64,000 bases of DNA from Nonomuraea thailandensis (GCF_024172165.1 NZ_JAMZEB010000002.1:5601501-5665500), one strand, 5' to 3'. Numbered from the stretch's first letter, positions 7,885 to 16,378 are shown. The notes: generated by a model not told the origin, from the letters alone. Program-made: numbers and translations.

Positions 7885-8262
7885 GTGAATCCGCAGATGC
7901 CGCCATTAACGCTGGCGCACCAGCACCTGCACGGGGTGACCGTGATCGCCGTGACCGGTGAGATGGACGCCACCAACCGGGCCGACCTGGAGACCTACCT
8001 CCGGGAGGCCCAGGCGGCTCCCGCGAAGAGGCTGGTGTTCGACCTGTCCGGGGTGCCCTTCATGGACAGCTCCGGGCTGCATGTCCTGTTGAAGTGCGCC
8101 ACCGACTGCCTGAAGGCCGGTGGCGCCGTGCACCTGGCGGCCGTGCAGCCCCTGCCCGCCCGGCTGTTCGAGATCACGGGCGTGGTGGCGCACATCCCGG
8201 TGCACGAGCGGGTCGAGGACGCCGTGACCGCCGCGCTCGACTCGTCGGAACGCTCCATCTAG
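7885..8262 (+). CDS. STAS-domain anti-sigma factor antagonist
   Basis: 125-aa SpoIIAA/RsbV-like protein. Single STAS domain: VTVIAVTGEMDATNRADLETYL, then LVFDLSGVPFMDSSGLHVLL containing the phosphorylatable Ser of the DSSG motif. The unphosphorylated form would bind an anti-sigma kinase and free a sigma factor; no kinase gene is adjacent. The PP2C phosphatase at 28.2 kb is one possible phosphatase within the window (inference). GTG 7885 follows a weak GGAAG; ATG 7897 is an alternative. Confidence 0.88.
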   Translation: MNPQMPPLTLAHQHLHGVTVIAVTGEMDATNRADLETYLREAQAAPAKRLVFDLSGVPFMDSSGLHVLLKCATDCLKAGGAVHLAAVQPLPARLFEITGVVAHIPVHERVEDAVTAALDSSERSI

Positions 8263-8412
8263 CGACCGTACGACCACGGAGAGCTCCCCAGCCCCTCCCG
8301 GCACACCCGCACCACCCGCGGACCTGGCGCGCGTGGGCGGCCGCACGCGCTGGACGATGATCAAGACGGGCTTCTTCCGAGTGCTCCCCGGCTTGCGGCT
8401 ATCCGCCGGGGT

Positions 8413-8437
8413 TATACCTCCGGTGTATAGTCACCGG
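8413..8437 (+). promoter_or_regulatory. padR promoter: -10 box inside inverted repeats
   Basis: TATAGT (8426-8431) is a good -10 box, only 8 nt before ATG 8440, implying a leaderless mRNA. It forms the exact spacer of an inverted repeat, CCGGTG (8420-8425) and CACCGG (8432-8437). A second dyad TATAC/GTATA (8413-8417, 8425-8429) overlaps it. This is a likely autoregulatory PadR site. Confidence 0.65.
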
Positions 8438-8439
8438 TC

Positions 8440-8967
8440 ATGAGTGTTCCCCTGGCGCTGCTCGGCCTGCTCGAACGCGAGCCGAGCCACGGCTACGACC
8501 TGAAGCGTGACTACGACACCTTCTTCGGCCGCGGCAAGCCGCTGCCGTTCGGGCAGGTGTACTCCACGCTCGGCCGGCTCTCCAGGGACGGCAAGGTCAC
8601 GGCCGGGCAGAGCGAGCCGGGCGACGGGCCCGACCGCAAGCGTTACGCCATCACCCCGCTCGGCACGCAGGAGGTGGAGGCGTGGCTGTCGGAGCCGGTG
8701 GCGGCGGAGCCGTACCTGCAGACGGTGCTGTTCACCAAGGTCGTGCTGGCGCTGATGCTGGGCCGCGACGCGGCCGGCTATCTCGACCTGCAGCGGGCCA
8801 CGCACCTGCGGCGCATGCGGGAGTTCACGCAGATCAAGCGCACCGGCTCGCTGACCGACGCGCTGCTGGCCGACCACGGCATGTTCCACCTGGAGGCGGA
8901 CCTGCGCTGGATCGACGTCACGCAGGCGCGGCTGGGCGCGCTGGCGGCCATGGTGCGTGAGGCATGA
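8440..8967 (+). CDS. PadR family transcriptional regulator
   Basis: 175-aa PadR repressor. Winged helix in residues 1-85 (LALLGLLEREPSHGYDLKRDYDTFF, then PFGQVYSTLGRLSRDGKV and KRYAITPLG), followed by the C-terminal dimerisation helices typical of the longer PadR subgroup. Starts an operon: its stop overlaps the ATPase start (ATGA at 8964-8967). PadR regulators commonly repress a linked ABC exporter and are released by the drug substrate, which fits this layout. Confidence 0.93.
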   Translation: MSVPLALLGLLEREPSHGYDLKRDYDTFFGRGKPLPFGQVYSTLGRLSRDGKVTAGQSEPGDGPDRKRYAITPLGTQEVEAWLSEPVAAEPYLQTVLFTKVVLALMLGRDAAGYLDLQRATHLRRMREFTQIKRTGSLTDALLADHGMFHLEADLRWIDVTQARLGALAAMVREA

Positions 8968-9644
8968 TCCTCCGTGCGCGGGGGCTCAGCCGCTCCTACG
9001 GGCGGACGCCGGCGTTGCGCGAGGCCGACCTGGCGGTGGCCGCCGGGGAGATCGTGGCGGTCATGGGCCCCAGCGGCTCGGGGAAGTCGACGCTGCTGCA
9101 CTGCCTGGCCGGGATCTTCACGCCCGACAGCGGCGAGGTGTGGTTCCGCGGGCGGCGGCTGGACACGATGAGCGACGCCCGGCGCACGGAGCTGCGGCGC
9201 ACCGCCTTCGGGTTCGTCTTCCAGTTCGGGCAGCTCGTGCCGGAGCTGACCGCGGCCGACAACGTCGCCCTGCCGATGTTGCTGGGCCGCACCAGGCGCA
9301 GGGACGCCTACCGGCGGGCCGGAGAGTGGCTGGAGCGGCTGGGGCTGGCGGAGCTGGGCGGGCGGCGCACGAGCGAGCTGTCGGGCGGCCAGGCCCAGCG
9401 GGTGGCGATCGCCCGGGCGCTGGTGACGGGGCCGCGGGTGCTGTTCGCCGACGAGCCGACGGGCGCGCTCGACTCGCTGACCGGCGAGCACGTCATGGAG
9501 CTGCTGGTCGGGCTGGCGCGCGAGGAGGGCACGACGGTGATCGTGGTGACGCACGACGCGCGGGTGGCCTCCTTCGCCGACCGGGAGGTCATCGTCCGCG
9601 ACGGCCGCGTCACCGACCCCTACGCCGGCATGGTCACATCATGA
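8964..9644 (+). CDS. ABC transporter ATP-binding protein (MacB/LolD-type)
   Basis: 226-aa ATPase of the LolD/MacB/FtsE class. Walker A GPSGSGKST, Q-loop VFQFGQLVPELTAADNVALP, signature LSGGQAQRVAIARAL, Walker B VLFADEPTGALDS, H-loop VVTHDAR. Pairs with the FtsX-type permease that follows, overlapping it by 4 nt (ATGA at 9641-9644). Likely drives extrusion of a peptide, lipid or antibiotic under PadR control. Confidence 0.95.
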   Translation: MILRARGLSRSYGRTPALREADLAVAAGEIVAVMGPSGSGKSTLLHCLAGIFTPDSGEVWFRGRRLDTMSDARRTELRRTAFGFVFQFGQLVPELTAADNVALPMLLGRTRRRDAYRRAGEWLERLGLAELGGRRTSELSGGQAQRVAIARALVTGPRVLFADEPTGALDSLTGEHVMELLVGLAREEGTTVIVVTHDARVASFADREVIVRDGRVTDPYAGMVTS

Positions 9645-12049
9645 TCATCCTGGGGCTGCGGCTGTCGCTGCGCGGTGGCAGGGAGGCGGTGGCCCGGCTG
9701 GCGCTGATCGTGGCCGGGGTGGCGACCGGCGTCACGGTGCTGCTGACCACGCTCTCCCTCTTCAACGCCTTCCAGGCCACCACCGCACGCCCCTGCTGGG
9801 AGTGCACCGCCGGCACCGCGCCCGGCGGCCGGACCCTCGACGCCACCGGCACCGCGCCCAGCGGCCGGACCATCGGCGCCGTCGCCGCCGGCGCCCTGTG
9901 GAGCTACCGGGAGGACTACTACGCCGGGCAGGAGATCAAGCGGCTGGACGCCGCCGCGCTCGGCGGGCGGGCGCCGGTGATCCCGGGCCTGGCGCGCATG
10001 CCCGGCCCCGGCCAGTACTACGCCTCCCCCGCGCTGGCCGGGCTCCTGGACTCGGTGCCGCGCGAACGGCTGGCCGACCGCTTCCCCGGGACCCGCGCGG
10101 GGATCATCGGCCGGGCCGCCCTGTCCGGGCCGGACGAGCTGGCCGTCGTGGTGGGGCGGACCCCGCAGGAGGTCGCCGCCCTGACGGGGGCGCGGCAGGT
10201 GGACACGGTGGAGACCGCGTCCGCCGCCTCCCTGCTCAACGACGACACCGACATCTACCGGTTCGGCTTCGCCGTGGCCGCCATCGGCCTGTTCGTCCCG
10301 CTGCTCGTGCTGGTGAACGCGGCCACCCGGCTGGCCGCCGCCCGCCGGGAGGCGCGATTCGCCGCGTTCCGGCTGGCCGGCGCCACGTCCCGCCAGGTCA
10401 ACGTGCTCGCCGCGGTGGAGGCGGCGCTCGGGGCGCTGCTGGGCGCGCTGCTCGGCGTCGCCCTGTTCCAGCTCGTACGGCCCGCCGCGGCCATGGTCCG
10501 CGTCACCGGCTCCCGGTTCTTCCCCGAGCTGGTCGTCCCGGCCTCCTGGCAGTACGCGGCCGTGCTCGCCGGCGTCCCGATCCTGGCGGGGTGCACGGCG
10601 CTCTGGTCGCTGCGCCGCGTGCGCGTCTCCCCGCTGGGCGTGGCCAGGAAGGCCGCCGGGCGCCCGCCCCGGGCCTGGCGGGTGATCCCGCTGTTCACCG
10701 GGCTGGCGCTGTTCGCCGGGCCGGTGTTCCGGGGGGACGGGCGCGAGCCGGACGCGCTGCTCGCCTGCGCGGCCCTCGCGCTCATCATGATCGGGCTGAT
10801 CCTGGCGGGCCCGTGGCTGACGATGCTGGCCGCCCGGCTCGCCGCCCGCGTGACCGGGGGTGCGGCGACCCTCCTGGCGGCGCAGCGGATGGCGGCCGAT
10901 CCGAAGGCGGCCTTCCGGTCGGTGAGCGGGCTCGTGCTGGCGGTGTTCATGGGCACGGCGATCGCGGGCATCGTGCCGGCCGTGGTCTCCGGGCAGCAGG
11001 CGGTGGCCGGCGGCACGCTCAACGGCGTGCTGCGCGCCCCGCTCACCCCGACCCCCGGCACGGGCGGCCTGGCGCCGCAGGACGGAGCCGAGCTGCTGGC
11101 CCGGCTGCGCACCCGCCCCGGCGTCACCGTACTGCCGATCTACGCCCTGCCCGGCGGCACGGACCAGCCGGCCCGCGACGACGCGGGACCCCCCGCATCC
11201 ACGGACGCGACCGGCCCCCGGACACCCAGCGCGGCGGACACGACCGGCCCCCAGCCGCCCAGGGCCGCGGACGCGGCCGCCCCTCCGCCGCCCGGGATCG
11301 CGGACGGGCCCGTGCCGGGCGACGGCCGCCCGCCGCCCAGGACCGCCGCCGACTGCGCGAGCCTGGCCCGCTACCCCGTGCTCGGCCGGTGCCCGGCGGG
11401 CGCGCAGGCCGTGACGGGCTACTTCGAGCGCCTCGTCGAGGCCGACAACCCGCTCACCGTCGACAGGCTCCTCCCCTTCGCCGCGCCCACCGGGCAGGCG
11501 GTCTCCACGGACGGCCTCGGCCTGGCGGCCGTCCTGGTCGGCATGGACGACCCGGGCACGCTGGAGGAGCTGCGCACGCTGCTGGCGCGCTACGGCGCCG
11601 GCGCGCCGATGACCTTCGCCGAGGTCGCGCAGGCCAGGGCAACGCTCTACACGCAGGCCGAGCACATCGCGCTGGCCATGGTCGCGCTGACCCTGATCGC
11701 CGGCGGGTGCAGCCTGGTGGTGGCGGTGGGTGGCGGGCTGATGGAGCGCAGGCAGCCGTTCACCCTGCTGCGGCTGGCCGGCACCCCGGCCCGCACCCTG
11801 GCGGCGGTGGTGCTGCTGGAGTCGGCGCTCCCGCTCGTCCTGGCCGCCGCCGTCGCGGCCGGCGCGGGCTTCGGCGTGGCGGGGCCGTTCGTGGGCGAGC
11901 TCGCCATGAGGGGCGTGTCCCTGGCCATGCCGGGGCCCGTCTACTTCGCGACCGTGGGCGGCGGCCTGGGCGCCTCCCTGCTGGTGATCCTCACGGCCGT
12001 GCCGCTGCTGCGGCACATGACCGCGCCGGATCACGCGCGTTTCGAGTAG
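9641..12049 (+). CDS. FtsX-like ABC permease with Pro/Ala-rich insert
   Basis: 802-aa permease with two FtsX-type membrane units: an N-terminal helix plus a three-helix block at about residues 205-330, a second block at about 340-460, and C-terminal helices 670-800. Residues about 510-565 form a low-complexity Ala/Pro/Thr linker with related ATGP/TTGP segments, in the large extracytoplasmic loop. Near the N-terminus an 11-residue duplication (GTAPGGRTLDA then GTAPSGRTIGA) is encoded by a tandem 33-bp repeat around 9808-9873. Overlaps the ATPase gene; the pair forms a MacB-like mechanotransmitter exporter. Converges on the MerR gene. Confidence 0.9.
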   Translation: MIILGLRLSLRGGREAVARLALIVAGVATGVTVLLTTLSLFNAFQATTARPCWECTAGTAPGGRTLDATGTAPSGRTIGAVAAGALWSYREDYYAGQEIKRLDAAALGGRAPVIPGLARMPGPGQYYASPALAGLLDSVPRERLADRFPGTRAGIIGRAALSGPDELAVVVGRTPQEVAALTGARQVDTVETASAASLLNDDTDIYRFGFAVAAIGLFVPLLVLVNAATRLAAARREARFAAFRLAGATSRQVNVLAAVEAALGALLGALLGVALFQLVRPAAAMVRVTGSRFFPELVVPASWQYAAVLAGVPILAGCTALWSLRRVRVSPLGVARKAAGRPPRAWRVIPLFTGLALFAGPVFRGDGREPDALLACAALALIMIGLILAGPWLTMLAARLAARVTGGAATLLAAQRMAADPKAAFRSVSGLVLAVFMGTAIAGIVPAVVSGQQAVAGGTLNGVLRAPLTPTPGTGGLAPQDGAELLARLRTRPGVTVLPIYALPGGTDQPARDDAGPPASTDATGPRTPSAADTTGPQPPRAADAAAPPPPGIADGPVPGDGRPPPRTAADCASLARYPVLGRCPAGAQAVTGYFERLVEADNPLTVDRLLPFAAPTGQAVSTDGLGLAAVLVGMDDPGTLEELRTLLARYGAGAPMTFAEVAQARATLYTQAEHIALAMVALTLIAGGCSLVVAVGGGLMERRQPFTLLRLAGTPARTLAAVVLLESALPLVLAAAVAAGAGFGVAGPFVGELAMRGVSLAMPGPVYFATVGGGLGASLLVILTAVPLLRHMTAPDHARFE

Positions 12050-12079
12050 GAGCTCCGTGAAGCCGCCTATCCCGGCACC

Positions 12080-12856
12080 TCAGCTCAGGCGGGCCCGCGC
12101 GTACGCGGCCATCGCGTCGCCCATGTACGCCGCCAGCCCCTCGGCCACCCGCTCGTAGTTCGCCCTGAACCGCTCGTCCTCGGCCTGCATCCGCCCCAGC
12201 CGGGTGTACTCCGCCGCGCTCGGCGTCCAGAACCGGGTCATCTGCCGGTAATGGCCGTCGAGCACGGCGAGCACGGCAGGGTCGTCGGCCGCCGTGCCGG
12301 CGGCCATGAGCTCCGCCATGCGGATCATCCCCGCGGTGGCCTCCTGCTGCATCCGCTCGATCTCCTCGTGAGAGGCGGTGTCGAGGAGCTCCTGCTGCCC
12401 GGCCCGCTCCCAGTGCTCCGGCCACCGTTCGCGGGCCTGCGCGCCGTAGCGGACGGGGTCGAAGCCTTCGAACAGGTTCTCCGGTCTGCTGATTCTGGAC
12501 ATGCCGTTCTTCCCTTCGCTCTGCTCGAGTTCGGTGAGGGTGCGGGCGACCATGCGGGCCACCGCGTCGAGCCGGTCGCGCTCCAGCAGCAGCCGGCGAT
12601 GGTGCTCGCGCAGCGCCGCCGCGGGGTCGGTGTGCCGGTCGACGATCGCGGCGATCTCGGTGAGGCCGAGGCCCAGCTCCCGCAGCACGAGGATCTGCTG
12701 CAGCCGCAGGAGCTGGTCCTCCTCGTAGTGGCGGTAGCCGTTGGCGCCGACCCGGGCCGGCCGCAGCAGGCCGATCTCGTCGTAGTGGCGCAGCGTTCTG
12801 GACGTCACGCCCGACATCCGCGCGACCTGCGCGATCGACCACGTCATGGGCCCCAC
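12080..12856 (-). CDS. MerR regulator with TipAS antibiotic-binding domain
   Basis: 258-aa TipA-like protein. N-terminal MerR winged helix (WSIAQVARMSGVTSRTLRHYDEIGLLRPARV...GYRHYEEDQLLRLQQI), dimerisation coiled coil to about residue 115, then a C-terminal TipAS domain (from MSRISRPENLFEGFDPVRYG to the end), which in TipA binds thiopeptides and other drugs. An in-frame ATG at 12502 preceded by GAAGGGAAG would give a separate 140-aa TipAS-like product, as known for Streptomyces tipA. GTG 12856 or ATG 12847 start. The upstream promoter has the long spacer expected of MerR control (12901-12931), so autoactivation is likely. Confidence 0.93.
   Translation of the reverse strand: MGPMTWSIAQVARMSGVTSRTLRHYDEIGLLRPARVGANGYRHYEEDQLLRLQQILVLRELGLGLTEIAAIVDRHTDPAAALREHHRRLLLERDRLDAVARMVARTLTELEQSEGKNGMSRISRPENLFEGFDPVRYGAQARERWPEHWERAGQQELLDTASHEEIERMQQEATAGMIRMAELMAAGTAADDPAVLAVLDGHYRQMTRFWTPSAAEYTRLGRMQAEDERFRANYERVAEGLAAYMGDAMAAYARARLS
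12500..12517 (-). promoter_or_regulatory. Internal ribosome binding site and start for TipAS-only product
   Basis: GAAGGGAAG (12517-12509) then six bases and ATG (12502-12500), in frame inside the MerR-TipAS gene and exactly at the domain border. Translation from here would yield 140 aa, close to the 144 aa of classical TipAS, a drug-sequestering protein without DNA-binding domain. Confidence 0.65.
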
Positions 12857-12900
12857 CCGTCCCCGCTCTTCACCGGGCCGGATCTTCCGGCTCGTTCACG

Positions 12901-12931
12901 ACGGTAGGAGTTGACGTAACGGCAGAGTCAA
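12901..12931 (-). promoter_or_regulatory. MerR-type promoter, 19-bp spacer with dyad
   Basis: Reading on the minus strand, -35 TTGACT (12931-12926) and -10 TACCGT (12906-12901) are 19 bp apart. The inverted pair TTGAC/GTCAA spans 12911-12931. Over-long spacers bearing a dyad are the hallmark of MerR-activated promoters, where the activator twists DNA to align the two elements. The start codon of the MerR gene lies about 45 nt downstream. Confidence 0.7.
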
Positions 12932-12954
12932 GAGGCGATCAGGGCGCCGCAGAA

Positions 12955-12990
12955 TTGAACTCTACCTACCTGAATAATAGGTTTAGTGGC
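12955..12990 (+). promoter_or_regulatory. Leaderless promoter of the LLM monooxygenase gene
   Basis: -35 TTGAAC (12955-12960), 17-bp spacer, -10 TAGGTT (12978-12983), then only 7 nt to ATG 12991. No Shine-Dalgarno sequence fits in between, so the mRNA should be leaderless. Back to back with the MerR promoter. Confidence 0.6.
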
Positions 12991-14049
12991 ATGAGCCTCC
13001 AGTTCCTCTGGTACATCCCGAACCAGGCCCGGCCCGGCCATCGCGGCGACGACGCCGTCGCAGGTCACAACAGCCTGGCGACCCTCAGCAGCCACGCCGA
13101 GGCCGTGGAGCGGCACGGCTGGGCCGGGGCGCTCATCGGCGCCGGCTGGGGGCGGCCCGACACGTTCACGGTGGCCACCGCGCTGACGGCGCGCACGACG
13201 ACGTTCCAGCCGCTGATCGCGGTGCGGCCCGGCTACTGGCGCCCGGCCCCGTTCGCCTCCGCCGCCGCCACCCTGGACCACCTCAGCGGAGGCCGGGTGC
13301 TGGTCAACATCGTCTCGGGCAAGGACGACCCGGCCGCGTACGGCGACAGCGAGGGCGACCAGGCCCGCCGCTACGCCCGTACCAAGGAGTTCATGCGGCT
13401 CGTGCGCAGGCTCTGGACCGAGGAGCACGTCACCCACCACGGCGAGCACTTCAGCGTCACCGGCTCCACCGTGGAGCCGCGCCCGGTGGTGCTGGGCGAG
13501 CGCAGGCACCCCCGGCTCTACTTCGGCGGCGCCTCGGAGGCGGCCGAGCGGGTGGCGGCCACCGAGGCCGACGTCCAGCTCTTCTGGGGCGAGCCGCTCG
13601 ACGGCGTCGCGGCGCGCATCGAGCGGCTCAGGCGGCTCGGCGAGCGGCTCGGGCGCGAGCTCCCGCCGCTGGAGTTCGGGCTGCGGGTCACCACGCTGGT
13701 CCGCGACACCACCGAGCAGGCCTGGGCGGACGCCGAGGCCAGGGTCGCCAGGATGGCCCGCGGCGCCGTGGCGCGCGACGTGGACTGGCAGGCCGCCGTC
13801 GGCCAGCGGCGGCTGCTGGACCTGGCCGCGCGGGGAGAGGTGCTCGACGGCAACCTCTACACCGCCCCCGGCCGGTACGGCGGCGGCGGCGCGGGCACCA
13901 CCTGGCTGGTCGGCTCGGCGCAGGACGTGGCCACGTCGCTGCGCGACTACCAGGCCCTCGGCATCACGCACTTCGTGCTCTCCGACACCCCCTACCTGCC
14001 GGAGATCGAGCGCCAGGGCGAACGGCTGCTCCCGCTGCTGCGGGACTGA
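12991..14049 (+). CDS. LLM-class FMN-dependent monooxygenase (SsuD-like)
   Basis: 352-aa TIM-barrel flavin monooxygenase similar to alkanesulfonate monooxygenase SsuD. Seen: FLWYIPN at the N-terminus, TFQPLIAVRPGYWRPAPFASAAATLDHLSGGR, VNIVSGKDD, YARTKEFMRLVRRLW and PRLYFGGASEAA. Uses FMNH2 delivered by a separate reductase; likely oxidises organosulfur or related C-S compounds (family knowledge). ATG 12991 is favoured by the leaderless promoter; the frame extends to ATG 12955 but those residues overlap the promoter. Divergent from MerR; no sulfonate ABC genes nearby. Confidence 0.88.
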   Translation: MSLQFLWYIPNQARPGHRGDDAVAGHNSLATLSSHAEAVERHGWAGALIGAGWGRPDTFTVATALTARTTTFQPLIAVRPGYWRPAPFASAAATLDHLSGGRVLVNIVSGKDDPAAYGDSEGDQARRYARTKEFMRLVRRLWTEEHVTHHGEHFSVTGSTVEPRPVVLGERRHPRLYFGGASEAAERVAATEADVQLFWGEPLDGVAARIERLRRLGERLGRELPPLEFGLRVTTLVRDTTEQAWADAEARVARMARGAVARDVDWQAAVGQRRLLDLAARGEVLDGNLYTAPGRYGGGGAGTTWLVGSAQDVATSLRDYQALGITHFVLSDTPYLPEIERQGERLLPLLRD

Positions 14050-14098
14050 ACGAGTGCCGTGCGCCCGGCCCGCGGGCCCGTCCTGTTAGCGTCGGAGC

Positions 14099-14251
14099 AT
14101 GTCAGAGGGTGCGGAGCACGGCGCGACGCCCCCGCGGGGGCCTGCCGGATGGCGTCGCGCGCTCATCGTGATCGGCATGATCGCGCTGTTCGCGATCCTG
14201 CTGGCGACCGGCGTGCTGTCCTTCCTCCTGGTCAACGCGACGACCCGATGA
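14099..14251 (+). CDS. Small single-pass membrane protein (50 aa)
   Basis: 50-aa ORF: hydrophilic start MSEGAEHGATPPRGPAGWRR then one hydrophobic helix (ALIVIGMIALFAILLATGVLSFLLV) and a short tail. GC-rich third positions support coding. A TAGCGT -10-like box (14087-14092) ends 6 nt before the ATG, compatible with leaderless expression. Fits neatly between the monooxygenase (49 bp upstream) and the convergent permease (8 bp downstream). Function unknown; basic residues ahead of the helix predict N-in topology. Confidence 0.55.
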   Translation: MSEGAEHGATPPRGPAGWRRALIVIGMIALFAILLATGVLSFLLVNATTR

Positions 14252-14259
14252 GCCGCCGG

Positions 14260-15690
14260 TCAGCGGCTCACGCTCTCCCGCCGGCGGGCGAGCCAGGTGA
14301 CCAGCCACAGGACCAGGCCGATCGCCAGGAGCACGCCCGCGATCTGGTACTGGCCGGCCGGGCGGCCCGACGACCAGGGCAGCACCAGGTACAGGCATGT
14401 GATCGTGCCCAGCACGGGCAGGACGCGGCCCGCGTTGAAGTGCTTGACCGCGGACTGGTCCCTGCGCAGGACGAGCACGGAGACGTTCACGGCGGCGAAG
14501 ACGGCGAGCAGGAGCAGCGAGGTCGTCCCGCCGAGCAGCGCCACGACCGGGCTCTCCGGGTCCAGCGAGACGAATGTGATGAGCCCCATGGCGATGACGG
14601 TGGTGAACAGGATCGACGCCTCCGGCGTGCGCCGCCGGGGATTCACCTTCGCCAGGAACGCCGGCAGCACGCCCTGCTTGCCCATGCCGTACAGGAGCCG
14701 GCTGGCCATCAGCATGTTGATCAGCGCGGAGTTCGCGACGGCGAACATCGAGATGAACGGCAGCAGGTCGGCGATCGGGAAGCCGGGGGTGGCGGTCTGC
14801 ACCACGGTCGCCAGCGGGGTCTCGCTCTCGGCGAGCACGCCGACGGGGACCACGGCCACGGCGCAGATGGACACCAGGACGTAGATCACGCCCGTGATGC
14901 CGAGGCCGGTGAGCATGATCCGGGGGAAGATCCGCGCCGGGTCCCTGGTCTCCTCGGCCATGTTGACCGAGTCCTCGAAGCCCACCATGGCGAAGAAGGC
15001 CAGCGACGTGGCCGTGCTCACCGCCAGGAACACGCTCTTGTCGGCCGCGGTCTCGAAGGCGACGACCCGGGAGAAGTCGGCGTTGCCGCCGGCGATGAAC
15101 CACCCGCTGAGCAGGATGACCAGCAGCAGGCCCGAGAGCTCGACCGACGTGAGCACCACGTTGATCTTGACGCTCTCGCCCACGCCGCGCAGGTTCACCG
15201 CCAGGACCAGGAGCATGAAGCCCAGGGCGATCGCCAGGATGACGCCGTTGCCGACGTCGAGGCCGAACCCGGCGGCGAGGTTGGCGGCGAAGGCGCGCGA
15301 GGCCGCCGAGGCCGAGGTGATGCCGGAGCACATCACGGTGAAGCAGACGAGGAAGGACACGATGTGCACGCGGAAGGCCTTGTGCACGTAGAGCGCGGCG
15401 CCCGCCGCCTGCGGGTACTTCGTGACCAGTTCGAGGTAGGAGCAGGCGGTGATCGCCGCGACCACGAAGGCGATGGCGAACGGCAGCCAGGCCGCCCCAC
15501 CGACCTCGCCCGCGACCTGGCCCGTCAGGGCGTAGATCCCGGTGCCGAGGATGTCGCCGATGATGAAGAGCAGCAGCAGGCCGGGACCCATGACCCTCTT
15601 CAGGCCGGGCTGGTCGGCGTCGTGCGCTTGCGTGGGACTGGAAGGACTGCTCTGGGAGGGGGTGGCCATGGGATCATCCCGGTCCGTCAT
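14260..15690 (-). CDS. APC-family amino acid permease
   Basis: 476-aa permease of the amino acid/polyamine/organocation superfamily with about 12 helices. TM1 has the conserved unwound segment IIGDILGTGIYALTG; later motifs include GFEDSVNMAEETRDPARIFPR (the APC 'GFE...EE..nP.r..P' signature). Hydrophilic N-terminus of about 30 residues. ATG 15690 or the in-frame ATG 15669. Located 49 bp downstream of the PPOX flavoprotein gene on the same strand. Substrate cannot be told; cationic amino acids or GABA-like solutes are typical. Confidence 0.92.
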   Translation of the reverse strand: MTDRDDPMATPSQSSPSSPTQAHDADQPGLKRVMGPGLLLLFIIGDILGTGIYALTGQVAGEVGGAAWLPFAIAFVVAAITACSYLELVTKYPQAAGAALYVHKAFRVHIVSFLVCFTVMCSGITSASAASRAFAANLAAGFGLDVGNGVILAIALGFMLLVLAVNLRGVGESVKINVVLTSVELSGLLLVILLSGWFIAGGNADFSRVVAFETAADKSVFLAVSTATSLAFFAMVGFEDSVNMAEETRDPARIFPRIMLTGLGITGVIYVLVSICAVAVVPVGVLAESETPLATVVQTATPGFPIADLLPFISMFAVANSALINMLMASRLLYGMGKQGVLPAFLAKVNPRRRTPEASILFTTVIAMGLITFVSLDPESPVVALLGGTTSLLLLAVFAAVNVSVLVLRRDQSAVKHFNAGRVLPVLGTITCLYLVLPWSSGRPAGQYQIAGVLLAIGLVLWLVTWLARRRESVSR

Positions 15691-15739
15691 CCCGCCAGCC
15701 TATGCTTTCACGGGCCGTCGGAGCCCGTGATTTCCGGAG

Positions 15740-16375
15740 TCAGTATTGGTTCATCTTGGCGTCCATGGCGAGCCCCGCGTCGATCACCTTCGCCGGCACG
15801 CCCTTGAGGCCGATGTGGTCCTTGGCGATCTGCCCGAGCGTGGGCAGGCTCCCGCGGTCCGGCCAGGTCCCGGGGTCCCACAGCGACGAGCGCAGGAACG
15901 CCTTGGCGCAGTGCATGTACAGCTCCTGGACCTCGACGAGCAGCGCCAGCCGGGGCCGCTTGCCCTTGACCACGAGGTCGTCGAAGAACGGCGCGTCGGA
16001 CACGAGCGTCGCGCGCCCGTTCACGCGCAGCGTCTCGTTCATCCCCGGCACGATGAACAGCAGCCCCGCGTGCGGGTTGAGCAGCACGTTGCGCAGGCTG
16101 TCGACCCGGTGGTTGCCGGGCCGGTCGGCGAGCACGAGCCGCTGGTCGTCGAGGACCAGCACCGAGCCGGCGGGGTCGCCGCGGGGCGAGACGTCGCAGG
16201 TCCCGTCGGGGTTGGAGGTCGCGAGCAGCAGGAACGGCGAGTGGGCGATGATCGTGCGCGCGTGCTCGTCGATCCGCGCGATGTCCTTGTCCCAGATGGT
16301 CTGGGGCGGCTCTTTCACGATCTCGCGGAGCTCGGCCTCGGTCGTCACCGTACGGATCTCAGAAGGTTGCACCAC
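15740..16375 (-). CDS. PPOX-type FMN flavoprotein (MSMEG_1061-like)
   Basis: 211-aa split-barrel flavoprotein of the pyridoxamine 5'-phosphate oxidase superfamily. Seen: FLLLATSNPDGTCDVSPRGDPAG, the flavin-binding LADRPGNHRVDSLRNVLLNPHAGLLFIVPG, and ETLRVNGRATLV, matching the MSMEG_1061 group of F420/FMN-dependent proteins. GTG 16375 is chosen because a TATATT -10 box ends 3 nt upstream and an iron-box-like site overlaps it; an in-frame open region upstream would otherwise run through these elements. Physiological substrate unknown. Confidence 0.88.
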   Translation of the reverse strand: MVQPSEIRTVTTEAELREIVKEPPQTIWDKDIARIDEHARTIIAHSPFLLLATSNPDGTCDVSPRGDPAGSVLVLDDQRLVLADRPGNHRVDSLRNVLLNPHAGLLFIVPGMNETLRVNGRATLVSDAPFFDDLVVKGKRPRLALLVEVQELYMHCAKAFLRSSLWDPGTWPDRGSLPTLGQIAKDHIGLKGVPAKVIDAGLAMDAKMNQY

Positions 16376-16378
16376 CCG

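Noticed and set aside
9620..12034. Minus-strand 804-codon frame opposite the FtsX permease
   Set aside because: Low-complexity Arg/Gly/Gln composition and no motifs; shadow of the permease.
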